Numbered from the stretch's first letter, positions 10,501 to 23,224 are shown. The stretch is DNA of 64,000 bases from Pictodentalium vernedei (GCA_031216915.1 CM062294.1:162209455-162273454), one strand, 5' to 3'. Translations and numbers: made by a program. The notes: generated by a model not told the origin, from the sequence alone.

Positions 10501-12650
10501 TCTCTTATTCTGATTTTGATACCACAGTTGACCCTGCTATACTGTTGACCCAACTTGTACGACCTTTGATATTGTGAATTTTGCCTTCCTGTTGTCACAA
10601 AATGCATTTTATTTTGACGTTATGTTGCATAAATTTCAATGGGAACTTCTGCTGACAGCTATGGGCTATCATCCCTCCCAGGATATTCATAATATTGCAT
10701 TTCTACAGTTTCTCCCCTGGCCATGTGTTTGTATTTTACTCCTGTGGCAGTAACAAAAAAAATGGGTTAAGTGTTTTATATAATAGAAAGTGAATAGAGT
10801 ATTGTGTAAAATATTTTATTTTAAATTTGTCTCAGCCACAGTTGATTCAATGTGCACTTAGTGATTATTTTTGTTTACTAACTATTTTGTATTTATTAAT
10901 ATTTGTCTAAGTTGCATTAGTATTCAGAAGATTAATATTTTCTTCTACAGTGTGTCATATTGTAAACTTCACTGGCTCTCCTGTGACTACACAGAGGAAA
11001 GTCATGAAATGAGTAGATCTCAAAATGTAGAACTTCATTTGGTTAATGTAGTTCTGCAGTTATTTGCAGTGTTTCGGTTTGAATCAGTCTTCTAATATAC
11101 TGTTGTATATAAAATTGTATTTCTGTAGCTTGAGTTTGAAATATACTTAACTTAAAGTTTTCTGTGGCATTTTGGTTTCTATGGAAATTCATGCAAAGGC
11201 ATAGTTTTTCATAGGAGTGATTTTCTGTGTTGAACAGGTACTTATATAGTTTATATTAAATATTCGTTTGAATGGCCTGGCAGCCTGGACAATATATCAT
11301 GGCTGATAATTTGTCTCAACTGCCATGATCACAGACTGGTTCCAATTTTGGAAACATTCCATTTCAGGCTATATACTTGTTTAATTGAACTAATTTATTT
11401 TATACTGTTAAGCATAAACAAAATGTTAATTTTCTGCATATTGCCTTGGCTGTTTAAGTGACACTAAACCTTAATGTATTTGTAATTGTTCATTAACCCT
11501 AATAAATGGTAAATTTTATATTATACAGGCAGTTAAGTTCTGGTGTTTCGTTATCATTTTGGTTCTTTTCAGTTGCTTGTTCATGATGGCAGGGTGATAT
11601 GCTGTGCTCGGCTTTAGCTAACCACAGCCGATCACCCAACACTGTGAATATGCTACTGTTTAATTTTGGCCCTGGTATCCTTCATTTGTTACTAATTACT
11701 CCTATGGTTTTATTTATTATGTATGTTTCAAGATGTTGCCCAAGTTGTACTTTTGCCCAGGATAGTTGGTTGTTGTTCTCAAACCCGCCACAATGGGGAA
11801 GGCATTATTTATATATTCATACGTATAGCTGTTTTTATTGTAAATTAGGGGGTGTGTGTGTTTTTTTTATATACAGGCAATAATATATTTGATGTAAATT
11901 TGTGGTGCTTTCCTGTTAAATTCCTTGGAAAATGGTTTAGTACCAGTTTACTTTTGTAGACTCGTTTGAGGTAATTAAACTTGGGAGCCTATGTGTGGCA
12001 TACAAGTCTATGGTTATATTTACGAAACAAGTTTGAACGATTGGTCATGCTTCAGATCTTTCTTGTGTTGTCACTTTGTAGCTCTTGATAGGCTCAATGA
12101 GAAGTTAAGCCGTTTTATAGCAGGCCTTATCTATATACCCCTTTAAGGCTTTATAGTATGCCATATACATGCTGTATGGTTTATATTAGCATGTCTATCT
12201 TGCAAATGTACTTGTTCAGTAATAATTTAATCAGTCCACCCTACGGGAATGAGGGACTAAATTATCTCTGTTTGGTTCATGTGGTTGTGAGGGTGGTTCA
12301 CCACATCCATATTTTGTTCTATGGTTAAAGGGCATATCAGTTTCACTTTAATACTTGCATTTTTATGAGGGCATGGAACGTAAATTTATTTAATTGGTGT
12401 ACCATAAATGTGTAATATTTATGCATGGTATAATTTACTATTTTTAGAGATTTTGCAGCATACTGGTACAACATTTTCCGGATTGCGTAAATTATTGGTA
12501 TGAGTTTTTTTTTTTTATTTTATTTTATTCACATAACAAAACAATGTACAAAATGTATACAATTTGAATACAATATGTAGTAAATACATTTCTAGTTTGT
12601 TACTGTATTTGGTCCATTTTTTATATTTTTTAAAGAGGGCAGGTTGATTT
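10501..12650. other. No gene seen
   Basis: About 2.1 kb of AT-rich sequence with only short frames on either strand. The 5' gag and LTR of the gypsy element might lie here but I could not recognise them. Nothing else supports a gene. Confidence 0.35.
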
Positions 12651-12658
12651 GTGAGAGT

Positions 12659-12683
12659 GGGGTGGGGTGGGGTGGGGTGGGGG
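12659..12683 (+). repeat. (GGGGT)n tract
   Basis: Five or more near-perfect GGGGT units. Such a tract can form a G-quadruplex; no function is implied. Confidence 0.85.
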
Positions 12684-12807
12684 AAGGTTGAATGTTGGCA
12701 AATTAGTTGCATAGACTTTGAGTTCCTGGCACTTGTCTGGGGCTGCAGTAGCCAACGAAAGGCTTCACTGGATGGCTTCATTCAGAGTATTTTTACAGTA
12801 AATAGCA

Positions 12808-12808
<1 letters not shown>

Positions 12809-12862
<54 letters not shown>
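12809..12862. repeat. (TAA)n microsatellite
   Basis: About 18 uninterrupted TAA units just downstream of the 3' end of the minus-strand LINE. On that strand it is a (TTA)n run and may be the LINE's simple-repeat tail. Confidence 0.9.
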
Positions 12863-12863
<1 letters not shown>

Positions 12864-12930
12864 TATCTGAATATGGTTGCATGTGGAGTTTTACTCTGTT
12901 ATCAAATTTATCAGACTTTCCCACCGTTTT

Positions 12931-13729
12931 TCAAATTTTTTGTAATGACACAAAAGGTAATATGCTGATCTCTCTACATTGTAATAATTCAGTATTTCTT
13001 TTTTTTAGTAAACTAATATCTAACTTTTCATTTTTCATTTTAGTTCTATAAATAAAATGTTTTACAAAAATGAGTAAAAGGCGAAAAATGGGTGGTAACA
13101 TGCCGGAATTTTGGTTGCTAAACAAAATAACTTGTTTTGATAGATTTATATAATATCCTGTATTTGTGAAAATCCAGTTGATGAAACCATTCCAAAAGGA
13201 TAAAACAAGTGGACATTCACAAAACAGGTGAATCAAGGTTTCTTTTTTCCCTTTTGAAAAAGGAACACGTGTCATCTTCAGTTATATTCATCCTCTTTAA
13301 AAGACTGTTGGTTCCTAAAATGCGAGTATTAATACGATACTGAAACCATTTATATTTGACGTCGACTGTACATTTAAAGGGGATTAGTAACGTTTTTGCC
13401 CACCATTGTTCACTAAGTTCGATGCCTAACTTGGATTCCCATTTGGATAAGAGATTTTTATCTTTTGTGCCCATAATCAGTGTCTTATAAGTTATTTTAT
13501 TCCCGGAGATTAATGTTTCTATACGGTGTGGGAGTATGGGATTTTGTATTCTGTTCAGCTCAGTTGCATCCCCTAGTGGTCTTATGAAGCATTTTATTGC
13601 ATTTTGTATTCCCCTGTATGTCAAGAAGTCTATTTGTATATCAAATAGCGTTTTAAATTGCTCATGAGACAACAGTTTTCTGTTTGATCCTAAAAAATCA
13701 TTTACAAAAAAGATACCTTTCGATTTCAA
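12931..13729 (-). pseudogene. LINE ORF2 C-terminal region with zf-RVT-like motif
   Basis: Two overlapping frames joined by a shift near 13,250. The first (13,729-13,217) contains WWAKTLLIPF and YKWFQYRINTRILGTN; the second contains ETLIHLFCECPLVLSFW, the Cys/His 'HLFxxCP' motif (zf-RVT) found at the end of L1/Tx1 and related ORF2 proteins. It belongs to the same ORF2 as the RT upstream. Confidence 0.8.
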
Positions 13730-13791
13730 CAGAGTGCTTCTCAGCGGTCTATTTCCTACTTTAATATGTTCGTTATTAAAAATGTATGTAC

Positions 13792-14514
13792 CTAAAAATC
13801 CTTAGGCTCCCGTGGGGGAGTTGTTTTGCTGAAAGACGACCAAGCATCCATTACATCTTTCCAGAATGGATTGTTAACGTTTTTGGAATAGTTATCCAAT
13901 ATGTTAGGGCTGGCTAGATACCAATCACTGTTTAAAAGGGGAGAAGGGTTTACGAAAATTTCTTTCCAACATGAATGATTTTTTATAAAGCGACTAACCC
14001 ATAATATCTTTAAAGGAATAATAAAGGCGTTCACCTGAATCATTTTACATCTGCCCTGATCATAATCTTGGATAAAATGAATTTGCTTTATTTTGTCAGG
14101 CCCATTTCCCCAAACGAATTTAAAAAGTGCCCTATTTAGTTCGTCTATGGTTTCTTTGGGGGGATTTGCAAGAACAATAAAAAGATAAACCAGTTTTGCG
14201 ACAACTAAAGATTTTACTAGCACCGAGAGATTACGTTTTGACCACTGCAGTAGAGTTTTTCTCACCTCCCTTAGTTTCTTATTATAATTTATGTGGACAG
14301 TTTTATCAAAACTTTTAGTGAACTCGATACCTAATACGCTAAATGCTTCCTCGTTCCAGTTAATTTTCCACCTATCACAAATTTTTTCTGTACAATCCTT
14401 TTTACTGCTGATCCAAACTGCCTGGGTTTTATTATAATTTATTTTTAAACCCAAAATATGTTTGAAAGCATTCAGTGTGTTCATCGCTGCCTCCAGTGAC
14501 TGCGGTGATCCATC
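13792..14514 (-). pseudogene. LINE ORF2 thumb region
   Basis: A 230-codon frame following the RT palm, beginning DGSPQSLEAAMNTLNAF and KINYNKTQAVWIS, the standard continuation after YADD in L1-like ORF2, then FSVLGIEFTKS and LLQWSKRNLSVLVKSLV. It is separated from the RT frame only by one in-frame TAG at about 14,514-14,516, directly after YADDTSLF. Confidence 0.8.
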
Positions 14515-15510
14515 CTAGAAAAGTGATGTATCATCAGCATATTGCAATATCTTAACATCAATATTTCCTACTCTTATACCCTTTTTTACTTTGGTTGACC
14601 TAATGATAATTGCTAAAATTTCTGCACATATTAAGAATATGTACGGTGACAATGGGTCCCCTTGCCTGCAGCCTCTGCCTAGTGGACAAAAATGTGAAAT
14701 CTGAGAATTTACATTAATGCGGGATGAGATGTCATTATAGAGCGTATGTATGTAAGATTTAAAGCATTGGCCAAAATTAAAAAATTCCAAAGCCTTATCG
14801 ATAAATGACCATGATATGGAATCAAATGCCTTTTCAAAATCAATCAAGAGGAGAAGCCCTGTAATATTGCCTTTTTCTGTCTGAAAAAGAACATCAGAAA
14901 TTAATCTAATATTTTCCCCTATGTAGCGCCCTTTTAGAAAACCTGTTTGATCATTATGTATTATTAGTGGCAGCAGATCTTTTAGCCTATTTTCTAAAAT
15001 ACCGGACAAAATTTTATAGGATGTGTTCAGTAGCGATATTGGCCTCCAATTTTTATTTAGATGACATGGTTTGTTTGGTTTTGGTAACAACGTTATTACA
15101 CCTTGGCGTTGGGTAATCGACAGCTTTCCTTGTGAAAGTCCAACATTTAAGGATCTGACTAGGAAACTTCAAATATCAAGCCAGAAGAATTTAAAGAATT
15201 CTACCGAAAAACCGTCAGATCCCGGACTTTTATTATTATTCATATTTTTGAGAAAATAAAGTGCTTCCGAGTATGTTATTGGCTTTTCAAGTTTTTCCGA
15301 TTGTTCTGAATTTAATTTAGGAACATCACTATTTCTATTTAAATTATCATTATTGTATATTAGTGAATCAATATCTATCGTTTTATTTAATGAGTCATTA
15401 GATTTATAAAGATTTTTATAAAATTAACATATTTCATCAATAATGTGATTTTGATTACCCTGTCTTCCGATTCGATTTTGGTGATCGTTTTATTAACGAA
15501 ATTTCTCCTT
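14515..15510 (-). pseudogene. LINE ORF2 reverse transcriptase
   Basis: The open frame 15,090-14,515 shows NWRPISLLN, TGFLKGRYIGENIR, LIDFEKAFDSISW, RQGDPLSPYIF and YADDTSLF, the ordered RT blocks with the catalytic Asp pair intact. Upstream to about 15,230 another frame gives GSDGFSVEFFKFFW and GVITLLPKPNKP after a shift. The enzyme copies the element RNA at a nicked chromosomal target. Confidence 0.88.
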
Positions 15511-15516
15511 TCTAAA

Positions 15517-16100
15517 CTAAAAAAAATATTTACTTGGCTTTTCCCCAATACTCACGCAGTTTGCTCTTGACCTGATTAGGACCCCCTCCATTTTCGTTTT
15601 TCTGAAATTTTCAAGTTCCTTTTTACTGTTCTCTATTTCATTCAACATAGTTTCATTCAATCCGTCCGAATCTTCTAGTTTAGCAATTTTTTCTTTCAAT
15701 ATTTGTTCTTCTTTTGACCTTGTACGTTTAAGTTTGGATGAAAATTGTATTGTTTCCCCCCGAATTTCCATAAGTAAGGTTTCAAAAAATAGTTGATCGT
15801 CTATAAATAAAGGCCATGAGATATCGGTTTCATTTTGAAGTAATTTTGCTTCATCAATGTACTGTTCTTTTACACGCTTGACTGTGTTTTTTACTATATT
15901 TATATATTCTCGGTTCATTAAAAGGGAATTATTGAACTTCCAGAAACCCCGCCCTCGTTTAAACTCTGACGATTTTAGTGTTATGTATACCAAAGAATGG
16001 TCAGATCTATATCCTGATTCTATGACCGAATTTTCTATAATAGGTACTAATTCTTCTGAAACTAAAAAGTAATCTAGGCGGGACTGCTTTAGTGGGTTTT
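15517..16100 (-). pseudogene. LINE ORF2 linker between endonuclease and RT
   Basis: Frame with RLDYFLVSEELV and YRSDHSLVYITLKS (end of the endonuclease, SDHS motif), then GRGFWKFNNSLL and a Glu/Lys-rich helical stretch ending GEKPSKYFF, the usual lead-in to RT in L1/Tx1 elements. A TGG-to-TGA change in the FTW..RKNP segment at about 16,110 breaks the join to the endonuclease frame. Confidence 0.8.
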
Positions 16101-16250
16101 TACGTCACCATGTAAATCTCTTCCTATTTGGGTTATTCATTCACCATATGTCAGTTAGGTTTAAATTATCCATCATGCCCAAGATTTGTTTCTGAGAATT
16201 GGGGTTGTTTAGATGCAAATAATTATCAGTATCTATAATTTGATTTAGAA

Positions 16251-16679
16251 CTACGTTAAAATCACCACATGTACACAATTTGCTTCAGATGTTAACTGTA
16301 AATATTCTTCAAGCTTTTTAAAAAACCCTGGGGTATCGTTATTTGGGCCGTAAATATTTCCTAGAATTATTGTTGTGTCATTAACTTCTATTTTAACCAA
16401 TAAGAGGTTGCCCACTGTGTCCTTTTCTATTTGCAAAATTTTGTATTCAAATGTATTATTTAGTAAAATGGCGACTCCTCTTGAGGATTTCGAGTATGAA
16501 TTGAAAAGGCGTTCATAACCCCATTCTGCCTTAATTTGACACTCCTCAGACTCTATAAAGTGTACATCCTGTAGACAATAGATACCGCATTTCTTGGCCC
16601 GAAGAAAGTTAAAGACGTCTCTTCTCTTTTTCGGATCACCCAGTCCCTGGCAATTTAAAGACATAATTGTGATAGACAT
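16251..16679 (-). pseudogene. LINE ORF2 apurinic/apyrimidinic-type endonuclease
   Basis: Starts MSITIMSLNCQGLG with the LNCQGL motif, followed by YCLQDVHF (the catalytic Glu of the usual QETH/QEVH replaced by Asp), RGVAILLN and ILGNIYGPNND. These are the ordered motifs of the APE-type endonuclease that nicks target DNA. The ATG at 16,679 is chosen because the motif follows it at once. Confidence 0.85.
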
Positions 16680-17020
16680 TTGGTTTGATATAGGGTTCGA
16701 TTGTAGGGACTACATCCACCACACAAATGCCACATTACCGTCACGACTTTATATGCAATGTCACCAAAAGCCAACGAGTTCACGACAAAGGGGAACCATG
16801 AGGGGGTAGGTTTGTTGGAAATTTGTAAATGTGAAATGGGTTTCAAAGGGTCACAAAGGCAAATATATAAAATGGATAACCTTTGTAGACCACCAGAGAT
16901 TGATAAGAGGGGAGGGAAAATGAAGAGGATATAAAACCAATAGAATTGTTTTCCTGTACAGGTATATACCATTTTTCTGTTCTTGTTTCTCTTTTTGCTG
17001 AAAAAAGTATTTATGTATAG

Positions 17021-17069
17021 CAGACATACAGACAGACAGGCAGACAGACCAGACAGACAGACTGACAGG
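17021..17069. repeat. (CAGA)n microsatellite
   Basis: Imperfect CAGA/CAGG units over about 50 bp. Confidence 0.85.
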
Positions 17070-17833
17070 CGCACAATATATGTCACCTGACCATCAAGTT
17101 GAAACAAGAAGTTCTGACACAATGGACGCAGATAATGTTCAAAAGTTAATACGCACTTTAATGTAGAATAATGAATTAGTCTGAAATACACAAGAGCCTT
17201 TGTATGAACAATGTAATGTGCGACGAGCGAAGTTGGTAGTGGAATCGCGAACTGAACCTGTCAAGTGGACAAATATAAAAAATATGGAAACGCAGTGCGC
17301 AGAAGGCCGATTACGAGTTATTAGCCGTGGGATGAATTTTTCACTTAGTAAATATTTACCATTTCTGAGGACAATACACAAGAAGCCTCTGCATTATTGG
17401 TATGAGTTATTGATAAAATAGTTGTGCTTTCTATTTGCTGGATGGTTTTGCTGTATTCATTCATTATTGTCACACACTGCTGCATCCCAGCTGAGTAAGC
17501 TCTTGAAGCTTATTCTGCTGGGTTACATCAGTAGGGTTTTCCTCATCCATGAGTTGTTACACATGGCTGGAGGGAGCCTTTTAAGCTGTTTTCAGTTAGG
17601 TGTGCCAACTGGTGTTTGTCAGGAAAATAATATTGTTTGGATGTGAGCACTCTATTGCTGTGCGGTGTTCATTTCCGTGGAGCACTTTGTGTTTTATTAT
17701 TGTGTAGCATGCCTGTCATTTAATTTGGTTTATTTTATTGATATTTGCAGGGTTTTTTTACGGGGTGTTACATTGTTGTTTTCATACCATGGTACTGATG
17801 TGTGTGAAGTGAAACAACTATTTCTATTATAAT

Positions 17834-17936
17834 ATTAGAACGTTTCTTTTCATATTCTATCAGTCGATGGTACCTGCGTTTGTGTGATTTCTGAAATAAA
17901 ACCTGAAGCAGTGAACATGAAAAGAAACGTTCTAAT
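17834..17936. repeat. Inverted repeat, 20-bp perfect arms
   Basis: ATTAGAACGTTTCTTTTCAT at 17,834-17,853 is repeated in reverse complement at 17,917-17,936 around a 63-bp centre that includes AATAAA. Size and arms fit a small MITE. Confidence 0.7.
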
Positions 17937-19543
17937 TATTTTATTATGCCGAACAAAAAATATCTTTTATTGTTAAGCGTTAACTGCAACATGCCATCAA
18001 TCTTGTAATAACAGTGTAGTCGAATCCAAAAACATGACGTCATTTCGAAGGAATGACGTCTCTTTATGAGGTTCCAGGTCACCAAATTCGAAAATGACTT
18101 GTCACAAGTGCCGTCGCTTTGGGAGTTTCTATATCACCAAATGCCGGTGTTTACAACTGCATCATGCGATTACACTCCTGCCTCAAAGAGCGCCATTGCT
18201 AGAGTTTTTTCTAATGTTGATGGCTCTTTCCAGATTAGTTTTAATCTCTCGTCTGACTCATATGACCCTTCACAAAAATAATATGCCAACATCTTTTATA
18301 ACAAAGCTCCATTTGATTACCATATGCGTCCTTTGCGAGATCGAGCAATCGTTCGCCATAGGAAATAATTGCAACATTTTTGTTTTGTTTCATATGCCTT
18401 AAATAGTTTCCCGCCATTGAGTTATCCATAAAAATAGAATAGCATTATGTCAGATCTTTTTGTAGGTCCACTTTATTTTGAGGTTATTTTGGATTTGACG
18501 CAAAACAAAATCGCTAACCACATACTCGCTAATCTGAGCAGCAATAAATTTTCATTTTTACTCGGGAATTTCGTTTGTATTCGAATATCACTCAAGTGAT
18601 TTGATCCATGCGTGGGAGTTCTTTGGGTTACCATCAAATCTTTTGATGTGGGAGTAAAGCGCTTGAGTATGCGTCGAGTGAGGTGTTGTAGCCCAATTTG
18701 TGTTTCCCACTAAAATTGATCTGTGCAATTTTGAAACAGATACAGGTTCCAGACAATGTTCTTATTTCCATAACTTCACGAATCTCGTCATACATCAAAA
18801 TGATTTAACATTACGAACTGTTCAATCTATTATCTACAATTTTAATATAATAACTAGCGACGTTATTATATTAAAATTAGAAAATAACAAACAAAATTCC
18901 TACCTCTACATCTATCGCGGCATCCATCTAAAGTCTTTCCGCAGCAAGGAATCGTGCATGTGATGAGCCAGGAGGCAACATGGCTTGATCATCCAGAAAA
19001 CAATGCTTATATTCACCAATTTTCTGATGTAGCACCTAATCACACGACTACCAGTCTGCGGAAAATTAAGGGAAAGTCCCCTGACGTGGCAGTTGCCATT
19101 GTTGGACTCTTGTACTGCCATGAAGACTGCCGGTCAGTCTGCATGCAGGCCATTGACTCCTTGCATTGCAAATAGTATTCTGTCAGGTGCCTGTTAACCA
19201 GCAGAATGTCCTAATGGAATGCAAAATTTGCAACTCAGCATCACCTGATGTTACAGTCTGATTTCACAATCCGACTGTAACAAAATGAACCGAGAACTCA
19301 ACGTTATATATGGACCTGAGATGGTATATGGATATGCTAGTAGATATGCATATGCCACACGCAAATGGTATTTTCTGTGGCATACAGATGTTTCCAAATC
19401 CCCCAAGATTTCAACAGCCATTTTCCATCACACAAACCACTAATTATTTTTGTTTTGTTTTTCTTTTATTCTGGCGCACAACGCTGAAATGAACTGACTC
19501 ACACTCAAATAGACAGCATAAAGCAGAAGATCACTTTTCATCA

Positions 19544-19626
19544 CCCAAACCTATCCTAATGACATACACAAAGTTACGGTGAGGGTAGGTGAGGTGCATC
19601 TCACAATGCCTTCCACGGCTGCTATT
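19544..19626 (+). repeat. 83-bp direct repeat, unit 1
   Basis: Nearly identical to 21,758-21,840. Both contain ACACAAAGTTACGGTGAGGG and GCATCTCACAATG. This unit lies just upstream of copy C. Confidence 0.85.
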
Positions 19627-21708
19627 TCTGTATCTTTGCTTACAGGTTTGAGATGTTTGTATAAGATGAGATGAGTACCGCTGCTGATTCAAGTTTAGGT
19701 AAGTCTCCACCTGAGAAGAGAAGTCATGTTTTGGACATGGACAAATATGCCTTATATGTTACCGTTCATTTGAGTCTGGTAGTGATGATATTGTTCATAA
19801 TCCGAAAGCTGGTGGTTTGGAACGCATGTTGGAAGTGTTAGAAACTCTCAAGGATGACGTTTGTGATAGAACATTTCCATTCAGGAAAGAATTGTTGAAT
19901 CGTTCGCTGAAGTATGTTATTTTAGCTGCAGGTCAACATACATAAAGAAAGGCACGGACAAGTTACCCAAATCTCACGATGCTAACCAGCGTTCACCTGC
20001 TGAACCCAGAACTTCTTCTAAAACAAGAAAAATCACTTGGCACAAATTGTTTTATATACGATAACAGTGTTTCCATTGTGCAGGGTGTCATACCTGGAGA
20101 AATAAACTGACTGGAATTGCCACACGGGCTGGTGAAGATACAATGCACAAAGTATTGAATTCCACGTGAGAGAGATATGACAGTCAAGTTGAACAGCTCA
20201 TGCTTTTTTATAAGGATCTCTTTGCGTAAGATGTAAAGTATCATCCGCGATGCTTAGCTAGGTACATAGCACCTAGAAATGTTACTGCGGCAAGGCGAAA
20301 AGCGGAGTCGTAAGCCAATACAGGCCCGTACGATGATGCTGATCGAATAGTTGTTAATGAACAAATAGATACAAATAGATAAGCTTGTCAAAAAAGAGTC
20401 AGAGAAATCTGAAACTCTGTTTGCAGTCCATGCATTGTTTTTCTACATTCTTTTACAAAATGGTGTTGAAAATCCTGAAAGTCCTCAACTTTCGAAATTG
20501 AAGAAAAGAATCCAGGACATCAGTGCGTTATTAACTTGTATCAGTGTATCTGAAAACTCACACCTGATCTGTTCAAATTCTGTGACCGTTGGAGATGCAT
20601 TGAGATTAGATGCAGATTAGTTTTACAGGAACGTATCGACAAGGACAGGGTATCATTCACACGCTGCACGACTGTCAGTGTTTCGGGCCACGAGTAGTCT
20701 GATGTACTGCATTCTGCTGCAAGTGCTCTGCATAAATATATTGCAGAGATATCAGTCCAGGACACTGAGGATGTTATTCCATCGGTACAGATGTCTGTTG
20801 AAAGAGTGTAGGTGTTTTGTGCCAAACAAACATATGATTTCATCGGGTGGCCTATTGACACGGGAAACCACGACCACGTGAGTGTGAGCACTGAAGAGGA
20901 GTCATTTGTGTGCTCGAGAAACTTTCACGCTATCATTGCTTCATCGGGCAGAGGCGGTGTAACTCCTCTAACATTTGGGCTCGCCGTGCAGCTTCAACAT
21001 GATTTCGAATATCTCTAGATCATCTAGGAACGGAACAGAAGTTGGATTCTGCGCGTCATATGACTTAGTCAAAATGTTTCTAACAGATGTGGCAGAGGAT
21101 TGCTCGAGAATAAACGTCGAAGAGTCTTCCGTTTTTCGTCTCAAGAATATAAACCATGATTCGCGTCGTATTCATGCTACCATCGACAATTTCGACCATA
21201 ACGAAGGGGCACTGGGTGGTAATACACGACATGTGTGATTTATCCATCTCAACCAAGTTCTATTGTTCTTATGTTGATCTCGAGGAGAAAGAGGAAGTCA
21301 CTTTCAGGCTCATCAACGTCGAGTGAAGTTCATGTTGGGCATTACAGCAATTTCTCAAGCAGACGTGAACCTTGCGCCATCCCGAAGGAGATATCATGGC
21401 TGTCTACATGATGTTAAACAATTACTAAAAAAGTGAGTTCGTCAACGTAGTTTGGCATGCAATGCGAACACATAGGCCAGAGGACCCAAATATGCCTAGT
21501 GGGTTTGAATTTAACTGTCTGTTGTTGGAGTCGTATATTAACGTCTCCACCACGAGAGTCCTACCGTTTATCAATGCATTGCAGTCAGATTTGTCAACAA
21601 TATACCATTCATAGAAGTCACTTATTGCCATTGACTCTAAATTGAAACAAGATTATATCCTCGGTACTGCCATGTATAAACAAGCTCAGGATATTGTGTC
21701 GGTGGGAC

Positions 21709-21757
21709 CTATCCTAATGACGTCGTAACTTTGTATATGTCATGAGGATAGGTCCCT
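21709..21757. repeat. Imperfect hairpin GGGACCTATCCT...AGGATAGGTCCC
   Basis: GGGACCTATCCTAATGAC and its complement GTCATGAGGATAGGTCCC surround a 17-bp centre. It abuts the second copy of the 83-bp repeat, so repeat and hairpin may have entered copy C together. Confidence 0.6.
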
Positions 21758-21840
21758 CCCAAACCTATCTTAATGGCATACACAAAGTTACGGTGAGGGT
21801 AGGTGAGATGCATCTCACAATGGCATCCATGGCTGCTATT
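21758..21840 (+). repeat. 83-bp direct repeat, unit 2
   Basis: Second copy of 19,544-19,626. It interrupts PIN-family copy C between its FDHN and SRAVRG segments. Confidence 0.85.
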
Positions 21841-22780
21841 AGGATATAGTGGACTACTTTCTCTTCTTGTTAAGCCCGATGTGTACGCAGCACAACAAAT
21901 ATACAGGGCAATCAATACTCGAGAGCTGTCCGGGGAACCATCTTATGTGTGGAAGCGTTTTAAGGATGTTTGTTGACGCGGTGCCGCAGTGGAAGTTGCA
22001 GAAGGATTCACAGTTGATGCCAGAAAACCTATCCAGCTCTATCAACTCAATGGAGCTGGCATTTTCGTTTGGAGGCTATACGCGTGTGATAGAGCTGATT
22101 GATGATTGCGTATCAGACTTCAAATCAACAATGCTGAACTTGAGTTTTCTAAACGCGATAGGGAAACGTCACATACCATTGCATTCTCGTATGATTTCTA
22201 AACGGATGGGTTGATTTGTCCGATTGCACTGGGCCGATAGAGACTGCAATTTGAGTTTGCACCTTGGTGCTATTCTAGGGACTGTTCTTTGCTTCACATC
22301 AGCGGAGAAACACAATTACTCACGTAGACACCTATTTATGTTGCCGAGATTGCTGATTTGGAGAATTCGCATCCGCATTTATTCAGACAAATGCAACGCG
22401 GAGCATTTGTTGTAAGGCGGTTCGCCAAAACCATTCAATGGGGTTTCGATAGACCAAGTTCTCGAACATTCAAACTGCAGAGTGTAAAAATTGTGGTGGA
22501 ATAGGAGTCTTAACTCTTCGGAAAGGAGCTAGAATAAAGCGGATTTTGACAAGACGTGTATCTGTGGAGTATTCTTCGGAAGTCCGATCGCTTGTTAACA
22601 GTAAATCAGACAAGATGAAGCACGAAGAACTGAACCAAACCAGGATCGCGCTGGATGACGAGATTGCTTCAGACAGGAAGAACGTGAGCTTCTGGCGAAA
22701 GGTACCTATAGCTGAAGGTGGCAACATTTGCATACATGAAGAGTTGATCGTTTCACAATGTCAGAAACTAACACTGTAGT

Positions 22781-23224
22781 CCTGTCGCTGAAGCATAGGA
22801 CCTGGAACAAATTGTTAATGAAGGTTTTTTAATATTATTTTGTTCGGGAGAAGACTTAGATCAACATACCCAAAATCCGCAAAAATCCACCTTGGGGAAA
22901 TTTTTTATCCAAGATGGCGTCGAAAATCGTAAATTCAACTGAAACCACACGGTTTGGCAAATATTTTGAGATTGTTTGAGAGCGTTATACCATACCAAAC
23001 TGATGGGATGTGATGTTTATGTTGTAATCAATCGACATAACAATGGATTATTGGCGAAGTGCCGCTACAACTGCAGCAAAAAAGCTTAAAATAATACTTT
23101 AAGTTTTTTTTCAATGACTTCTCACATTGAATACCTTGATTTCATACGTGTCAACATAGCCCCCATTTTACTATTCAAATGTCATGTATAGACGTAGTTG
23201 CTTTCAACTATAACCTCTTTTATG
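22781..23224. other. No gene seen
   Basis: About 440 bp between the (+) copy C and the C-terminus of the (-) copy D, with no recognisable motif. Confidence 0.4.

Larger units (their letters stand above)
12863..16690 (-). mobile_element. L1/Tx1-like LINE, nearly complete ORF2
   Basis: Minus-strand order: endonuclease, linker, reverse transcriptase, thumb region and a C-terminal Cys/His segment, all in one direction over 3.7 kb. It begins almost exactly at the ORF2 start codon (16,679), so no ORF1 is left, which is typical of 5' truncation during target-primed reverse transcription. The 3' end lies near the (TAA)n run. Only a handful of stops and shifts interrupt it, so it is a fairly young copy compared with the other elements here. 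Confidence 0.85.
16691..19540. other. No gene seen; simple repeat and one inverted repeat
   Basis: A long minus-strand frame at 16,655-17,191 crosses a (CAGA)n tract and shows no domain. Short plus-strand frames at 17,200-17,646 and 18,066-19,175 match nothing I recognise. An inverted repeat lies at 17,834-17,936. Confidence 0.35.
19660..22780 (+). pseudogene. PIN-family large ORF, N-terminal to middle part (copy C)
   Basis: About 3.1 kb with many stops and shifts. In order: ERMLEVLETLKDDVCDR with FPFRKELLNRSLKYV (about 19,820-19,915), FYKDLFA then DVKYHPRCLARYIAPRN (about 20,205-20,280), LKKRIQDISALLTCIS (20,480-20,580), TVGDALRLDAD, IHATIDNFDHNEGALGG (about 21,170-21,220), CLLLESYINVSTTRVLPFIN (about 21,520-21,580), SRAVRGTILCVEAF (about 21,918-21,960) and QRGAFVVRRFA (about 22,395-22,430). 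DVKYHPRC corresponds to ADTLYQADC of copy A and SRAVRG to SRALRG of copy D. The PIN and Cys-rich parts are not on this strand here. An 83-bp repeat interrupts it at 21,758. Confidence 0.6.

Noticed and set aside
12651-12968. 105-codon plus-strand frame with poly-Asn
   Set aside because: The Asn run is the (TAA)n microsatellite and the start is the (GGGGT)n tract.
16655-17191. 178-codon minus-strand frame
   Set aside because: It reads through a (CAGA)n microsatellite that stays open by chance and overlaps the LINE 5' end.
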